Shown piece after piece: positions 1-6,656 of a stretch of 64,000 nt of DNA. Under the pieces are notes generated by a model. It did not search any database, was not told the origin of the DNA, and worked only from the letters and a program-made list of their open reading frames with translations. Each line of letters opens with the position of its first letter. The stretch's first letter is position 1. The position numbers and the translations under genes were made by a program. Source of the DNA: a virus. The stretch covers positions 1 to 64,000 of the IMG/VR virus record IMGVR_UViG_3300013307_000671; one strand, 5' to 3'.

Positions 1-579
1 TCTTATCTGAAAACCAATGCGGTTTCTGATTTGGTGATTTCTAAAAATCTGTCTTTTGTAAAGACCAGTGGAAACATCAAGCAGCATAAGAAAACGAAAC
101 AGAAGTTTTACCAGATTCCCTTTGGTCGTTTATTAAATCTACTTGAAGAGAAAGCGATAAAGTATGGTATTGACGTGGTGAATATAGATGAAAGCTATAC
201 ATCGAAGACAAGCAGCCTGACGGCTGATGTGAATAAAGTAAAACAAATAGCTTTGAGAAAAGAGCCGATTACGCCTGCTGAACTGAATGGTGTTCGTGGT
301 GTAAAGAAAGGGAAAATAACGAGAGGGTTGTTCCGGGACAGCGTGTTGAACACCGTGATAAATGCAGATATCAATGCGGCGGTGAATCATGTTAAGGTAG
401 CTTTTCCGGGAGTGATTTGTGGCAAAACGCTGTTAGAAAACAGGTTAAAGCTAAATAATCCTCAGAAAATAAAAAGTGCTAACGAGTTTTCTTTCATTGT
501 GAAGGGGAATAGTGCTAGCAGGAAAAAAGAGGTTGATGTTAGTTCACAACCTGCTTTATACGTTCATGATCAGGTTTGA
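1..579 (+). CDS. tnpB: TnpB-type RNA-guided nuclease, C-terminal part (5' end outside window)
   Basis: The reading frame is open to the window edge, so the N-terminal half is not seen. The visible part carries the block GIDVVNIDESYTSK and, about 70 residues later, RGLF followed by NADINAAVNHVKVAFP. These match the late RuvC region of IS200/IS605-type TnpB, with the RuvC-III Asp in NADINAA. The Cys-x2-Cys zinc finger usual in TnpB is absent, as in the known subfamily with (D/E)ESYTSK...RGLF...INADVN. TnpB nucleases cut DNA using an omega/reRNA copied from the 3' end of their own gene. A tail of about 60 residues follows RuvC-III. No TnpA is seen here. Family assignment is firm; activity cannot be judged from a partial gene. 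Confidence 0.85.
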   Translation, partial: SYLKTNAVSDLVISKNLSFVKTSGNIKQHKKTKQKFYQIPFGRLLNLLEEKAIKYGIDVVNIDESYTSKTSSLTADVNKVKQIALRKEPITPAELNGVRGVKKGKITRGLFRDSVLNTVINADINAAVNHVKVAFPGVICGKTLLENRLKLNNPQKIKSANEFSFIVKGNSASRKKEVDVSSQPALYVHDQV

Positions 580-735
580 TCATATTTAAAAGAACGGTTG
601 TCTGTAATAAACAATAACTCAACTTGTTTTGAAAAGCAGGAGGTTATCAGGACTGAACAATCAAAACATAACTTTTACACTTTAAATCAAGAACATCATA
701 ATCCTATACTGGATGAAGTACAACTTTTTTTGCGT
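440..735 (+). ncRNA. Candidate TnpB reRNA/omegaRNA scaffold end and guide
   Basis: TnpB guide RNAs are transcribed from the 3' end of tnpB across the right end of the element, so this stretch is the expected place. About 200 nt separate tnpB from the next gene and contain no ORF of note. It ends with GGATGAAGTACAAC followed by a T-run and GCGTTAATATCGG, which could be the scaffold end followed by a guide. The exact boundary is not established, and I cannot see a fold as clear as the IscB RNA. Confidence 0.4.
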
Positions 736-787
736 TAATATCGGGCAAAATGTATTCTTATAAGACTACATTAAAAGAGAAAATAAC

Positions 788-1489
788 TTGAAAATATACA
801 TTACAAAACCAAAACATACCAAATACGGAACTATCCCTATCGAGAATCCTTTTTCTACAGTTGAGGATTTGATTGAACATAGCATGGTCTGGCTTATTAA
901 ACCTTACCTGGAGAAACCTTTTATGGATATTTTCGGAGGGGGTTTTTGTTTGCGACCTTGGGGATCGCGTTATAGGTGCAGCATCCTGTTCAAATATTTT
1001 CCAGAAGGACAAGTCAAAGAAGAAATACGCAAGATAATCAGACAATCCATCAATGATGACTTCTCTGAGACGCTTCACAATCGACACCATAAATGGATTG
1101 GTGAACTTGAAGTTGATTTGACTAGGCGCGACACGCCGGGAAACTTTGACCTATATCTGACTAAGCCACCTTCTGCGTGGGACGTAAACTTCGCAGGCGT
1201 TGACCGGGCAAAGATATTTTTCAATAAGCCCTGCAAGAAGACGCTTAGATCATGGATGGATGGGGAGGACAATGAAATGGAATATTATATTGTTGGAGAG
1301 TTTTTTAGAAGACATCCTGATTTTGAGAGATTGGTGCTTGAAATGTGGGAAGACATAAAAAACACTTTCACTATCCCTCAAGAAGATTATCTTTATCTTA
1401 TGGATGAGACGCGTCATAAAGAAAATCAAGGCCCTGCTGATTTTATTAAACCGTTTTTCTTTGATTTAAAAATAAAAAAAAACCACTAA
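788..1489 (+). CDS. Hypothetical protein (233 aa)
   Basis: The frame starts with TTG eight bases after an AAGAGA-type ribosome site and encodes 233 residues. It is rich in aromatic and charged residues (LRPWGSRYRCSILFKYF; PPSAWDVNFAGVDRAKIFF) with no signal peptide or membrane segment. I do not recognise the family. It stands alone on the plus strand immediately downstream of the presumed right end of the TnpB element, so it may be either element cargo or the neighbour at the insertion site. Confidence 0.6.
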   Translation: MKIYITKPKHTKYGTIPIENPFSTVEDLIEHSMVWLIKPYLEKPFMDIFGGGFCLRPWGSRYRCSILFKYFPEGQVKEEIRKIIRQSINDDFSETLHNRHHKWIGELEVDLTRRDTPGNFDLYLTKPPSAWDVNFAGVDRAKIFFNKPCKKTLRSWMDGEDNEMEYYIVGEFFRRHPDFERLVLEMWEDIKNTFTIPQEDYLYLMDETRHKENQGPADFIKPFFFDLKIKKNH

Positions 1490-1511
1490 GGTTCTTCTTT
1501 ATTTTATATGT

Positions 1512-1598
1512 TGGTGCCTCAGACCAGACTCGAACTGGTACACCTGTGAAGGCGAGAGATTTTAAGTCTCTTGTGTCTACCGATTTCACCACTGAGGC
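1512..1598 (-). tRNA. tRNA-Leu (UAA), copy 1
   Basis: An 87-nt class II cloverleaf with acceptor GCCTCAG paired to CTGAGGC, Leu-type D-arm, anticodon loop CTTAAAA (anticodon UAA), variable arm, T-arm CCAGTTCGAGTCTGG and an encoded CCA. It closely resembles the second Leu copy of the cluster but differs in the anticodon stem and variable arm, so it is not a recent exact duplication. Confidence 0.95.
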
Positions 1599-1705
1599 AT
1601 GAAAAGGAAGTAATCAGCTTCCTTTTAATTATATATGAATAGTTTTTTAATCTTTATAGCAGTAAATATCAATGTTTAACCACATTCAAAGTGACATTTG
1701 AACGC

Positions 1706-1840
1706 TGGTGGTTTTTGCTGGACTCGAACCAGCGACCTCTGGCCTAAGATCGAATCGTTGTCATTTGACCAGCCGGAGCTGTCTACCGAAGTAGAAACGA
1801 TCTTTTGGCGCTCGCGCTCTACCAACTGAGCTAAAAAACC
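1706..1840 (-). ncRNA. tRNA-like RNA A: tRNA ends with a four-way junction in place of the anticodon arm
   Basis: The ends are a good tRNA: acceptor GGTTTTT/AAAAACC, D-arm GCTCAGTTGGTAGAGC, T-arm GCTGGTTCGAGTCCAGC and CCA. The length is 135 nt instead of 76. Between D- and T-arms no normal anticodon arm can be formed. Instead ATCGTT pairs with AACGAT and encloses three hairpins with no unpaired bases between them: TCTAC-TTCG-GTAGA, CAGC-TCCG-GCTG and GTC-AAAT-GAC. Two of the three loops are ultra-stable UNCG tetraloops. It may be an intron-bearing tRNA, a tRNA decoy or a stable RNA of T4 RNA C/D type; the structure is seen, the role is not known. Confidence 0.6.
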
Positions 1841-1847
1841 ATTTTAT

Positions 1848-1927
1848 TGGTTGGAGAGGAAGGATTCGAACCTTCAATGACTGCCGCCACTCCTCTCGGA
1901 GATGTCTACCCCTTCCATCACTCTCCA
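1848..1927 (-). ncRNA. tRNA-like RNA B: anticodon arm replaced by a GNRA-capped hairpin
   Basis: Acceptor TGGAGAG/CTCTCCA, D-arm GATG...CATC, T-arm GAAGGTTCGAATCCTTC and CCA are intact, and the length is 80 nt. The segment where the anticodon arm should be gives only CTCC-GAGA-GGAG, a 4-bp stem with a GAGA tetraloop. It leaves no 7-nt loop with U33. It is therefore either a degenerate tRNA or a deliberately anticodon-less tRNA mimic. It sits 7 nt upstream of tRNA-like RNA A in the same transcript. Confidence 0.5.
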
Positions 1928-1930
1928 ATT

Positions 1931-2153
1931 TGGTGTCCCCTGTTGGATTCGAACCAACGCGCATTGCTATTGAGATAACACCTTCTTTACTCGACCACGG
2001 AAACTTCCCGCCAAGGCTCTGTCATTGAGCTAAAGGTTTCCTACCGGAACCTTATCAGACTTTAACTGATACGCATCGATTAACGTAAATATCTTTTTAT
2101 CTCGCAACCACTGTCAACCACAGCCTTGGCTCTACCACTGAGCTAAGGGAGAC
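1931..2153 (-). ncRNA. tRNA-like RNA C: split tRNA halves around long-range stems
   Basis: The 3' end has T-arm GTTGGTTCGAATCCAAC, acceptor strand AGGGGAC, A and CCA. A compatible 5' half (GTCTCCCT, D-arm GCTCAGTGGTAGAGC) lies about 180 nt upstream. In between are a 9-bp inverted repeat (GCCAAGGCT/AGCCTTGGC at 2122-2130 and 2010-2018), a second D-arm-like sequence at 2018-2036, and a 6-bp hairpin with a 7-nt loop (TATCAG/CTGATA). Another inverted repeat, ACCGGAAC/GTTCCGGT, joins 2160-2167 to 2043-2050. Whether this is one RNA or decayed tRNAs cannot be told by eye. Confidence 0.4.
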
Positions 2154-2154
2154 A

Positions 2155-2290
2155 TTAATGTTCCGGTTACTGGCGTCCGAAAGTGATTCTCTTTAACAGG
2201 GTTCAACGCCCGAAAGCTCCACCCATTAAAGAAACCTCTATTTATTTCTGGCGCATCTTCGCAAGATGTAGCCATCGTAAATATATCACA
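2155..2290 (-). ncRNA. Structured intergenic RNA candidate with possible pseudoknot
   Basis: No reading frame is present. A strong hairpin spans 2249-2274 (TGGC...CATCTT-GCG-AAGATG...GCCA). GGCGT at 2172-2176 can pair with ACGCC at 2206-2210, while CTTTAA at 2191-2196, between them, can pair with TTAAAG at 2226-2231, which would make an H-type pseudoknot. A competing GGG-TTCAACG-CCC hairpin exists. Transcription would come from the upstream tRNA promoters. Confidence 0.3.
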
Positions 2291-2294
2291 GATT

Positions 2295-2371
2295 TGGTGG
2301 CCCGTGCTGGGCTTGAACCAGCGACCTCTCGATTATGAGTCGATTGCTCTTACCAACTGAGCTAACGGGCC
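2295..2371 (-). tRNA. tRNA-Met/Ile2 (CAU), copy 1
   Basis: A 77-nt cloverleaf with acceptor GGCCCGT/ACGGGCC, D-arm GCTCAGTTGGTAAGAGC, loop CTCATAA (anticodon CAU), T-arm GCTGGTTCAAGCCCAGC and CCA. The paired first acceptor base pair argues against an initiator. Whether C34 becomes lysidine (Ile AUA) or it reads Met AUG cannot be decided from sequence by eye. Confidence 0.93.
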
Positions 2372-2485
2372 AAATAAAGCTTACCTGTTTCACAACTGTT
2401 AAGCTTTGTACACTTTTATAAGAGAGACTGACTTTTCACTAACAACCTAAATAAGACAAGTTTAACCAGCCATACCGGAAAACTC

Positions 2486-2562
<77 letters not shown>

Positions 2563-2605
2563 ATCACTTTAAATCAACTACTTACTCCCTCACATCAAGA
2601 ACATC

Positions 2606-2634
2606 ATCATATCAAACTCTATCATGATGCACAA
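2606..2634 (-). promoter_or_regulatory. Promoter for tRNA-Arg copy 1 and downstream tRNAs
   Basis: On the minus strand TTGTGC and TATGAT are separated by exactly 17 bp and preceded by AAAAAAGAG. The same upstream element recurs at the two other tRNA-cluster promoters. Confidence 0.7.
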
Positions 2635-2663
2635 CTCTTTTTTCAACTTTTTATTGCTTTTTT

Positions 2664-2749
2664 TGGTGCCTCAGACCAGACTCGAACTGGTACAGCCATA
2701 AGCCGAGGGATTTTAAATCCCTTGTGTCTACCGATTTCACCACTGAGGC
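2664..2749 (-). tRNA. tRNA-Leu (UAA), copy 2
   Basis: An 86-nt class II tRNA with the same acceptor, D- and T-arms as the copy at 1512-1598, anticodon stem GGGA/TCCC and anticodon UAA, variable arm with CGGCTTATGGCTG, and CCA. It ends about 30 nt upstream of tRNA-Arg copy 1's promoter. Confidence 0.95.
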
Positions 2750-2834
2750 GGTTTAAAGAGCTACCGACCATAGCTCTTTAACTTACATCTTTACATCTTT
2801 AACCATAAACTAAGCAAAGGGATCGAAGCTTTGC

Positions 2835-2910
2835 TGGTGGCCCCTGTTGGACTTGAACCAACGACCAAGCGATTATGAGTCGCCTGCTCTAACCACTGAG
2901 CTAAGGGGCC
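2835..2910 (-). tRNA. tRNA-Met/Ile2 (CAU), copy 2
   Basis: A 76-nt cloverleaf with acceptor GGCCCCT/AGGGGCC, loop CTCATAA (CAU), T-arm GTTGGTTCAAGTCCAAC and CCA. It differs from the other CAU tRNA in acceptor, anticodon stem and T-arm, so the two may have different identities, for example one Met and one Ile2. Confidence 0.93.
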
Positions 2911-2915
2911 ATTAA

Positions 2916-3077
2916 CTAACAAGAATCATCACACGGAGCATGTCCGCATGTTTTACATACTACCGGAGAGTAACAGCAACCTTCAGTAGCATAACCATCA
3001 AGTGTATCCATTTCACAATCAGGACATACACCATCAGCAACTTCACCTTTTTCTAAAGACCAACCATCTGAACACAT
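2916..3077 (-). CDS. Cysteine-rich 53-residue zinc-ribbon-like protein inside the tRNA cluster
   Basis: An ATG preceded by AAGGAGTTATT opens a 53-residue frame with eight cysteines, including CPDC and CKTC pairs plus CC and CDDSC near the end. This layout suits a small zinc-binding fold. It lies between a CAU tRNA and tRNA-Arg copy 2 and shares their transcript. I know no named family for it. A tRNA-binding or RNA-processing role would fit its place but is only inference. Confidence 0.75.
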   Translation of the reverse strand: MCSDGWSLEKGEVADGVCPDCEMDTLDGYATEGCCYSPVVCKTCGHAPCDDSC

Positions 3078-3096
3078 AATAACTCCTTAGTAAAAG

Positions 3097-3173
<77 letters not shown>

Positions 3174-3181
3174 ATTGTTTT

Positions 3182-3210
3182 ATTCTACTCTATTTCACTT
3201 ATCAGTACAA
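3182..3210 (-). promoter_or_regulatory. tRNA-cluster promoter, proximal
   Basis: TTGTAC and TAGAAT are 17 bp apart on the minus strand, with AAAAAAGAG just upstream. It lies directly before tRNA-Arg copy 2. Confidence 0.7.
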
Positions 3211-3269
3211 CTCTTTTTTCATCTCAACGTTTTGATTTTTAAAAACTATCTCGCGTTTCGATGTAGAGA

Positions 3270-3298
3270 ATAATACGCTATCCGATCATCAAGTACAA
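3270..3298 (-). promoter_or_regulatory. tRNA-cluster promoter, distal
   Basis: TTGTAC and TATTAT are separated by 17 bp, again with an A-run and GAG upstream. It is the second of two tandem promoters feeding the cluster. Confidence 0.7.
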
Positions 3299-3352
3299 CT
3301 CTTTTTTTCACTATTTTAATCAACTGATCGCTTTTTGCACATATTTTATAAA

Positions 3353-3388
3353 GCCTGCCTGTTTTACCACCAAAAACAGCAAGCAGGC
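3353..3388 (-). terminator. Terminator of the nucleotidylyltransferase gene
   Basis: A long hairpin, GCCTGC...CTGTTTT/AAAACAG...GCAGGC, is followed by TTTATAAAA on the minus strand. Confidence 0.75.
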
Positions 3389-3397
3389 CATGTTTTA

Positions 3398-3946
3398 TTA
3401 CGATAATGACGCTAAGATATCACCATTACTGACACGAAATCGTTCCAGAAATGTTTTGGTAGATAACGCAACCACATCAGGAATTGCCTCACCTTTATAA
3501 AACAACTCACGGACTTTTGTGCTGCTGATAACATCCATGCCTTCAACGTTAACCTCAACGATGAAATCTTCTTTCCACTCAGGGAACAAGTTAAGATAGA
3601 AAGTGCTCTCATCACCCGACTTGCGACAGCCTGTAATAAATGTATCAGCTTCCTGCGAAACCAAACGCTTAACTTCATCAACCCACGCCTGATCGCTTTC
3701 AAAATCATTCAGAGGCAGAATATCAACAGTAATATCTCGCCCCGTTTCCTCTTTTAATCCAGCAATCACACCTTCCACCATCTCCCGACGCTCTCCAAAA
3801 GAAAACGGGTTTTTACGACTGCGCTCAGTATTCGCACTGCCGATCAGAATCAATACTTTATCACCTTTTTCTAAGGCATGTTTCATTACACTCGCGTGTC
3901 CAAAGTGTGGAATCTGAAAACGACCAATATACACATATAAGCTCAT
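3398..3946 (-). CDS. NadM/NadR-like nucleotidylyltransferase (probable NMN adenylyltransferase)
   Basis: The 182-residue protein begins YVYIGRFQIPHFGHASVMKHAL, the GxFxPxHxGH nucleotide-binding motif of cytidylyl/adenylyltransferases. Near its end it has ISSTKVRELF, the second conserved motif. The internal KNPFSFGERREMV block matches NMN adenylyltransferases of NadM/NadR type, which make NAD from NMN and ATP. No C-terminal Nudix domain is present, so it is a single-domain form. The start follows AAGGATAGAGAA; an upstream in-frame ATG lacks such a site. It neighbours a 5'-nucleotidase, which suits pyridine-nucleotide salvage, but substrate specificity is inferred. Confidence 0.8.
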   Translation of the reverse strand: MSLYVYIGRFQIPHFGHASVMKHALEKGDKVLILIGSANTERSRKNPFSFGERREMVEGVIAGLKEETGRDITVDILPLNDFESDQAWVDEVKRLVSQEADTFITGCRKSGDESTFYLNLFPEWKEDFIVEVNVEGMDVISSTKVRELFYKGEAIPDVVALSTKTFLERFRVSNGDILASLS

Positions 3947-3980
3947 TTCTCTATCCTTATCCATTCGATTTAATAACGTT

Positions 3981-4010
3981 ATTATACCTTAAATCTATGA
4001 TCAGAGACAA
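3981..4010 (-). promoter_or_regulatory. Promoter of the nucleotidylyltransferase gene
   Basis: TTGTCT and TATAAT lie 18 bp apart on the minus strand, about 35 nt before the start codon. Confidence 0.55.
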
Positions 4011-4036
4011 CATTTTAATGTTTTATAAACAAAAAA

Positions 4037-4050
4037 CCACCCGAAGGTGG
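4037..4050 (-). terminator. Terminator after the 5'-nucleotidase gene
   Basis: The hairpin CCACC-CGAA-GGTGG is followed by a T-run on the minus strand. It is the CCGAAGG-type hairpin reused throughout the window. Confidence 0.8.
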
Positions 4051-4069
4051 CTTGTCAGATTTTTACTTA

Positions 4070-5164
4070 TTAGGCTCGCGCCCGAAGCTGCTCTACTGCC
4101 CCGTTCAGAGACATATCACCGGAAGTAAAGTCATTGAAGACCAAACCTGCCAGAACATGAGATACGTTATTACGTGCGCCATCCACATGAACCAAAGAAT
4201 CCTCAAGGAACAGGTTAATATGGCTTTCATCAAGCATAGACAGCGCAATATGCTTAGGCCGACCATCAGCGAAGTCCGCACGGGTCACCTGAATGTTATG
4301 ATGCGCCATTGTCTTAACAATACGCATAGAAGCCGCACCACCGCGAGCCGTTAAAATCGTTGTCGCTAATGGGATATCATTTGCCTTGATTTCGTTTGCC
4401 AGCATCTTCTTATTGAAATATGCCACAACACGACTCAGTTTCTGAACCACAACACCTAATGGGCCAAGCTCCATAGGGGTATGACGATGTTTAATCTCAT
4501 TGAGACGGAACTCTTCCAAAGGCTCCAGGCCTTTAATCTGCTTTGCTGCCTGATAAACCATCTCTGAGGTAGGATCGACAATCACACCATCAAAGTCACA
4601 GATAAAGTTGATTTTATTATCGCGGTTGTTGAACATCTTCATGTTCTGGATTTCACTGATATTCTGAATGTGAACTGCCGCAACGCCACGCTTATGATAT
4701 TCCTTCGCTGAAGCATCAGACGAGGTAAACACAACATCAGCGCCTTGCATCTTATGAGAAGATGCCTGCTCAAGCCCACCCGTCCATGAGATATAGTCTG
4801 GAACGAAATCATTCACTTCATCTAACAGGTAATGATCAATACTGTTCATCAGGGTAATCGCACCCGCATGGTTAGTGTCAAAACGTGCGCTCATGCCAAA
4901 ACGGAACTTAGCCACATCACATGGAACCTTACGGCTATTACGCAGCTTGATCAGGGAAATATAAAAACCAAGTGCCGGGCCGGGCTTAAATACTTTACCC
5001 TCAGCATTCATCTGAGCAAAATAATCATTATATGCTGACAGACGATCTTCTTCCGAATGCGACTCAAATACTGCTTCCGCTTCCTTCATGTCAAACAGCG
5101 CACCCGCCGTAAAACCAAATGTCAGAACAGTATCGCTATCATTAATATTCATTATATTCACCAT
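4070..5164 (-). CDS. Cytosolic 5'-nucleotidase (NT5C1/cN-I type, PF06189-like)
   Basis: The 364-residue protein has ALFDMKEAEAVF near residue 15, GPALGFYISLIKLRN near 62, FGMSARFDTNHAGAITLMNSIDHY near 86 and SWTGGL, in the order seen in the cN-I 5'-nucleotidase family. A HAD-type motif FICDFDGVIVDPT follows near residue 188, with ILTARGG and FLEDSLVHV later. These enzymes remove 5' phosphate from nucleoside monophosphates in the cytoplasm. Its place next to a likely NMN adenylyltransferase suggests NMN or AMP as substrate, which is inference. Either of two nearby ATGs could be the start; no strong ribosome site distinguishes them. Confidence 0.8.
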   Translation of the reverse strand: MVNIMNINDSDTVLTFGFTAGALFDMKEAEAVFESHSEEDRLSAYNDYFAQMNAEGKVFKPGPALGFYISLIKLRNSRKVPCDVAKFRFGMSARFDTNHAGAITLMNSIDHYLLDEVNDFVPDYISWTGGLEQASSHKMQGADVVFTSSDASAKEYHKRGVAAVHIQNISEIQNMKMFNNRDNKINFICDFDGVIVDPTSEMVYQAAKQIKGLEPLEEFRLNEIKHRHTPMELGPLGVVVQKLSRVVAYFNKKMLANEIKANDIPLATTILTARGGAASMRIVKTMAHHNIQVTRADFADGRPKHIALSMLDESHINLFLEDSLVHVDGARNNVSHVLAGLVFNDFTSGDMSLNGAVEQLRARA

Positions 5165-5225
5165 TATGTTGTCAATAATCCGATTATTGCATGACCAGAC
5201 GACTAATGCAAGCTATTTTTTCTAT

Positions 5226-5251
5226 AAAAAAAGCATCCCGAAGGATGCCTT
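5226..5251 (-). terminator. Terminator after the lactonase-like gene
   Basis: GCATCC-CGAA-GGATGC is followed by seven T on the minus strand. Confidence 0.8.
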
Positions 5252-5270
5252 TCTTCCGCTCAGCGCGGGA

Positions 5271-6398
5271 TTAAAACTTAACGATTGAAATCCAGTTTGC
5301 ATCATTTACAGCGGTATCTTTACCAGCCGGAACACGAGAAGCTTCTTTCAGCCAACCATCTTTACCAATCGCATAGCTGCTGATATAACCGCTTTTCTCG
5401 CCTGTGGTAATCAGGAACTTACCTTCAGGATCAATCGCAATCCCACGAGGCTGTTTCTCAGTTTTCCACACGTTAATCAGGGTCAGCTTGCCTGTCGCCT
5501 TATCAACTTTATAACCCGCTACAGTGCTACTGGTGCGCTCTGCAACATACAGCCATTTACCATTAGGCGTAATTTTCAGATCAGATGCCCAAATACGTGG
5601 AGTGGGATCGCTATAACCAGCCGGACGCTCTTTACCATGCTCCAGTTTATAACTTTCTGCTACAGGTGAGGCAAACTCAGAAACTTTTACCAGTGAGCCA
5701 TCAGCTTTGCGCTCAAACTGCGTCACAATACCACCCATCTCACCAATATTATAGACGAAACGGTTATCAGGAGAAATCACGGAATGACGAGGGCCATTAT
5801 CTTTCGATGTCTCCGCAAAGCCATTGCCGATAGGTGAAATCTTACCATCTTTGCTCAGGTTTAGCTGCAGAACCTTATCTGCGCCAAGATTGCCCACATA
5901 CAGTGATTTGTTAGTGTTGTCCACAATAACGGAATGCGCATGAGGGCCAGTATGATAAACATCTACAGGCTTCTCTGACAGCTTCAGGCCATTAATTGCA
6001 TAGCTTTCCACCACGTCTTTATCGTATGACGCGCCCAGCAGATACTTACCAGATTTATCCAGAGCAATATAAGCATAGGAAGTATCAATCGGATTTACCG
6101 TTTTATTCGATACAGAACCTGTCTTAGCATCGATATCCCATGAAACAATACTGTAAGGCTTTTGGCGAACAGCCGCATAAAGATGCTTTTTATCAGGGCT
6201 GACTACTGTAGGCATTGCTTTTTTACCCGCGTCAATCTCATCAACCAGAGACAGCGATCCGCTTTTTTCATTCAGAGTGTAATGCGAGATATGACCTGAA
6301 TCAGAGTTTGATACATATACAGAAGTCTGAGCATGAGAGGCAAAACTCAGTGGCAGCAACAGTAGGACTGACTTGATTAACATATTCTTCGACTTCAT
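5271..6398 (-). CDS. Exported 7-bladed beta-propeller protein (6-phosphogluconolactonase/YncE-like)
   Basis: The 375-residue protein starts with a signal peptide (MKSKNML, a hydrophobic stretch, then ASHA just before QTSVYVSN), so it should be exported. The mature part is made of repeated blades such as SPDKKHLYAAVR, DKSGKYLLGA, SPDNRFVYNIGEMGG, TPNGKWLYVAERTSSTVAGY and DPEGKFLITTGEKSG. These are characteristic of the lactonase beta-propeller family (Pgl/YbhE, PF10282). Cytoplasmic Pgl hydrolyses 6-phosphogluconolactone; an exported version more likely acts on another ligand. It has its own promoter and terminator. It is probably acquired from a bacterium. Confidence 0.85.
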   Translation of the reverse strand: MKSKNMLIKSVLLLLPLSFASHAQTSVYVSNSDSGHISHYTLNEKSGSLSLVDEIDAGKKAMPTVVSPDKKHLYAAVRQKPYSIVSWDIDAKTGSVSNKTVNPIDTSYAYIALDKSGKYLLGASYDKDVVESYAINGLKLSEKPVDVYHTGPHAHSVIVDNTNKSLYVGNLGADKVLQLNLSKDGKISPIGNGFAETSKDNGPRHSVISPDNRFVYNIGEMGGIVTQFERKADGSLVKVSEFASPVAESYKLEHGKERPAGYSDPTPRIWASDLKITPNGKWLYVAERTSSTVAGYKVDKATGKLTLINVWKTEKQPRGIAIDPEGKFLITTGEKSGYISSYAIGKDGWLKEASRVPAGKDTAVNDANWISIVKF

Positions 6399-6457
6399 AA
6401 ATTTTCCTTTTTAACGATTAATAGTATGTTTATTTACACTTCCTGACAACGATGAGA

Positions 6458-6486
6458 AGTATACGTAATCCCTTAGTCTTAGACAA
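6458..6486 (-). promoter_or_regulatory. Promoter of the lactonase-like gene
   Basis: TTGTCT and TATACT are separated by 17 bp, about 60 nt before the start codon. The rest of 6487-6600 is very AT-rich and holds no gene. Confidence 0.65.
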
Positions 6487-6601
6487 AAGGTTTTTCTTGT
6501 TTCTTGGAAAAGAAGCACATTGTGACAAAATAGTATCATTTTTGCACAAATTGTGATGATATTTTATCTTTTTATCGGATTTTTCATTTATCTGGTGTTG
6601 T

Positions 6602-6629
6602 TTGACATTACTTTTTTATCTCCTATCAA
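6602..6629 (+). promoter_or_regulatory. Promoter for the gene at 6657
   Basis: A consensus TTGACA is followed after 16 bp by TATCAA on the plus strand. It lies just ahead of the AAAAGGAG ribosome site. Confidence 0.5.
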
Positions 6630-6656
6630 TAAAGAAAACATTTAAAAGGAGATTTT

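Noticed and set aside
1761-1964. Minus-strand reading frame across the tRNA-like region
   Set aside because: It is made of tRNA arms and structured RNA, lacks a ribosome site, and encodes no plausible protein.
1931-2290. Group I intron inside a tRNA gene
   Set aside because: The length and split tRNA halves suggested it, but I could not find the usual P7 core (GACTA...TAGTC type), a P1 with U-G at the splice site, or matching anticodon-stem exons.
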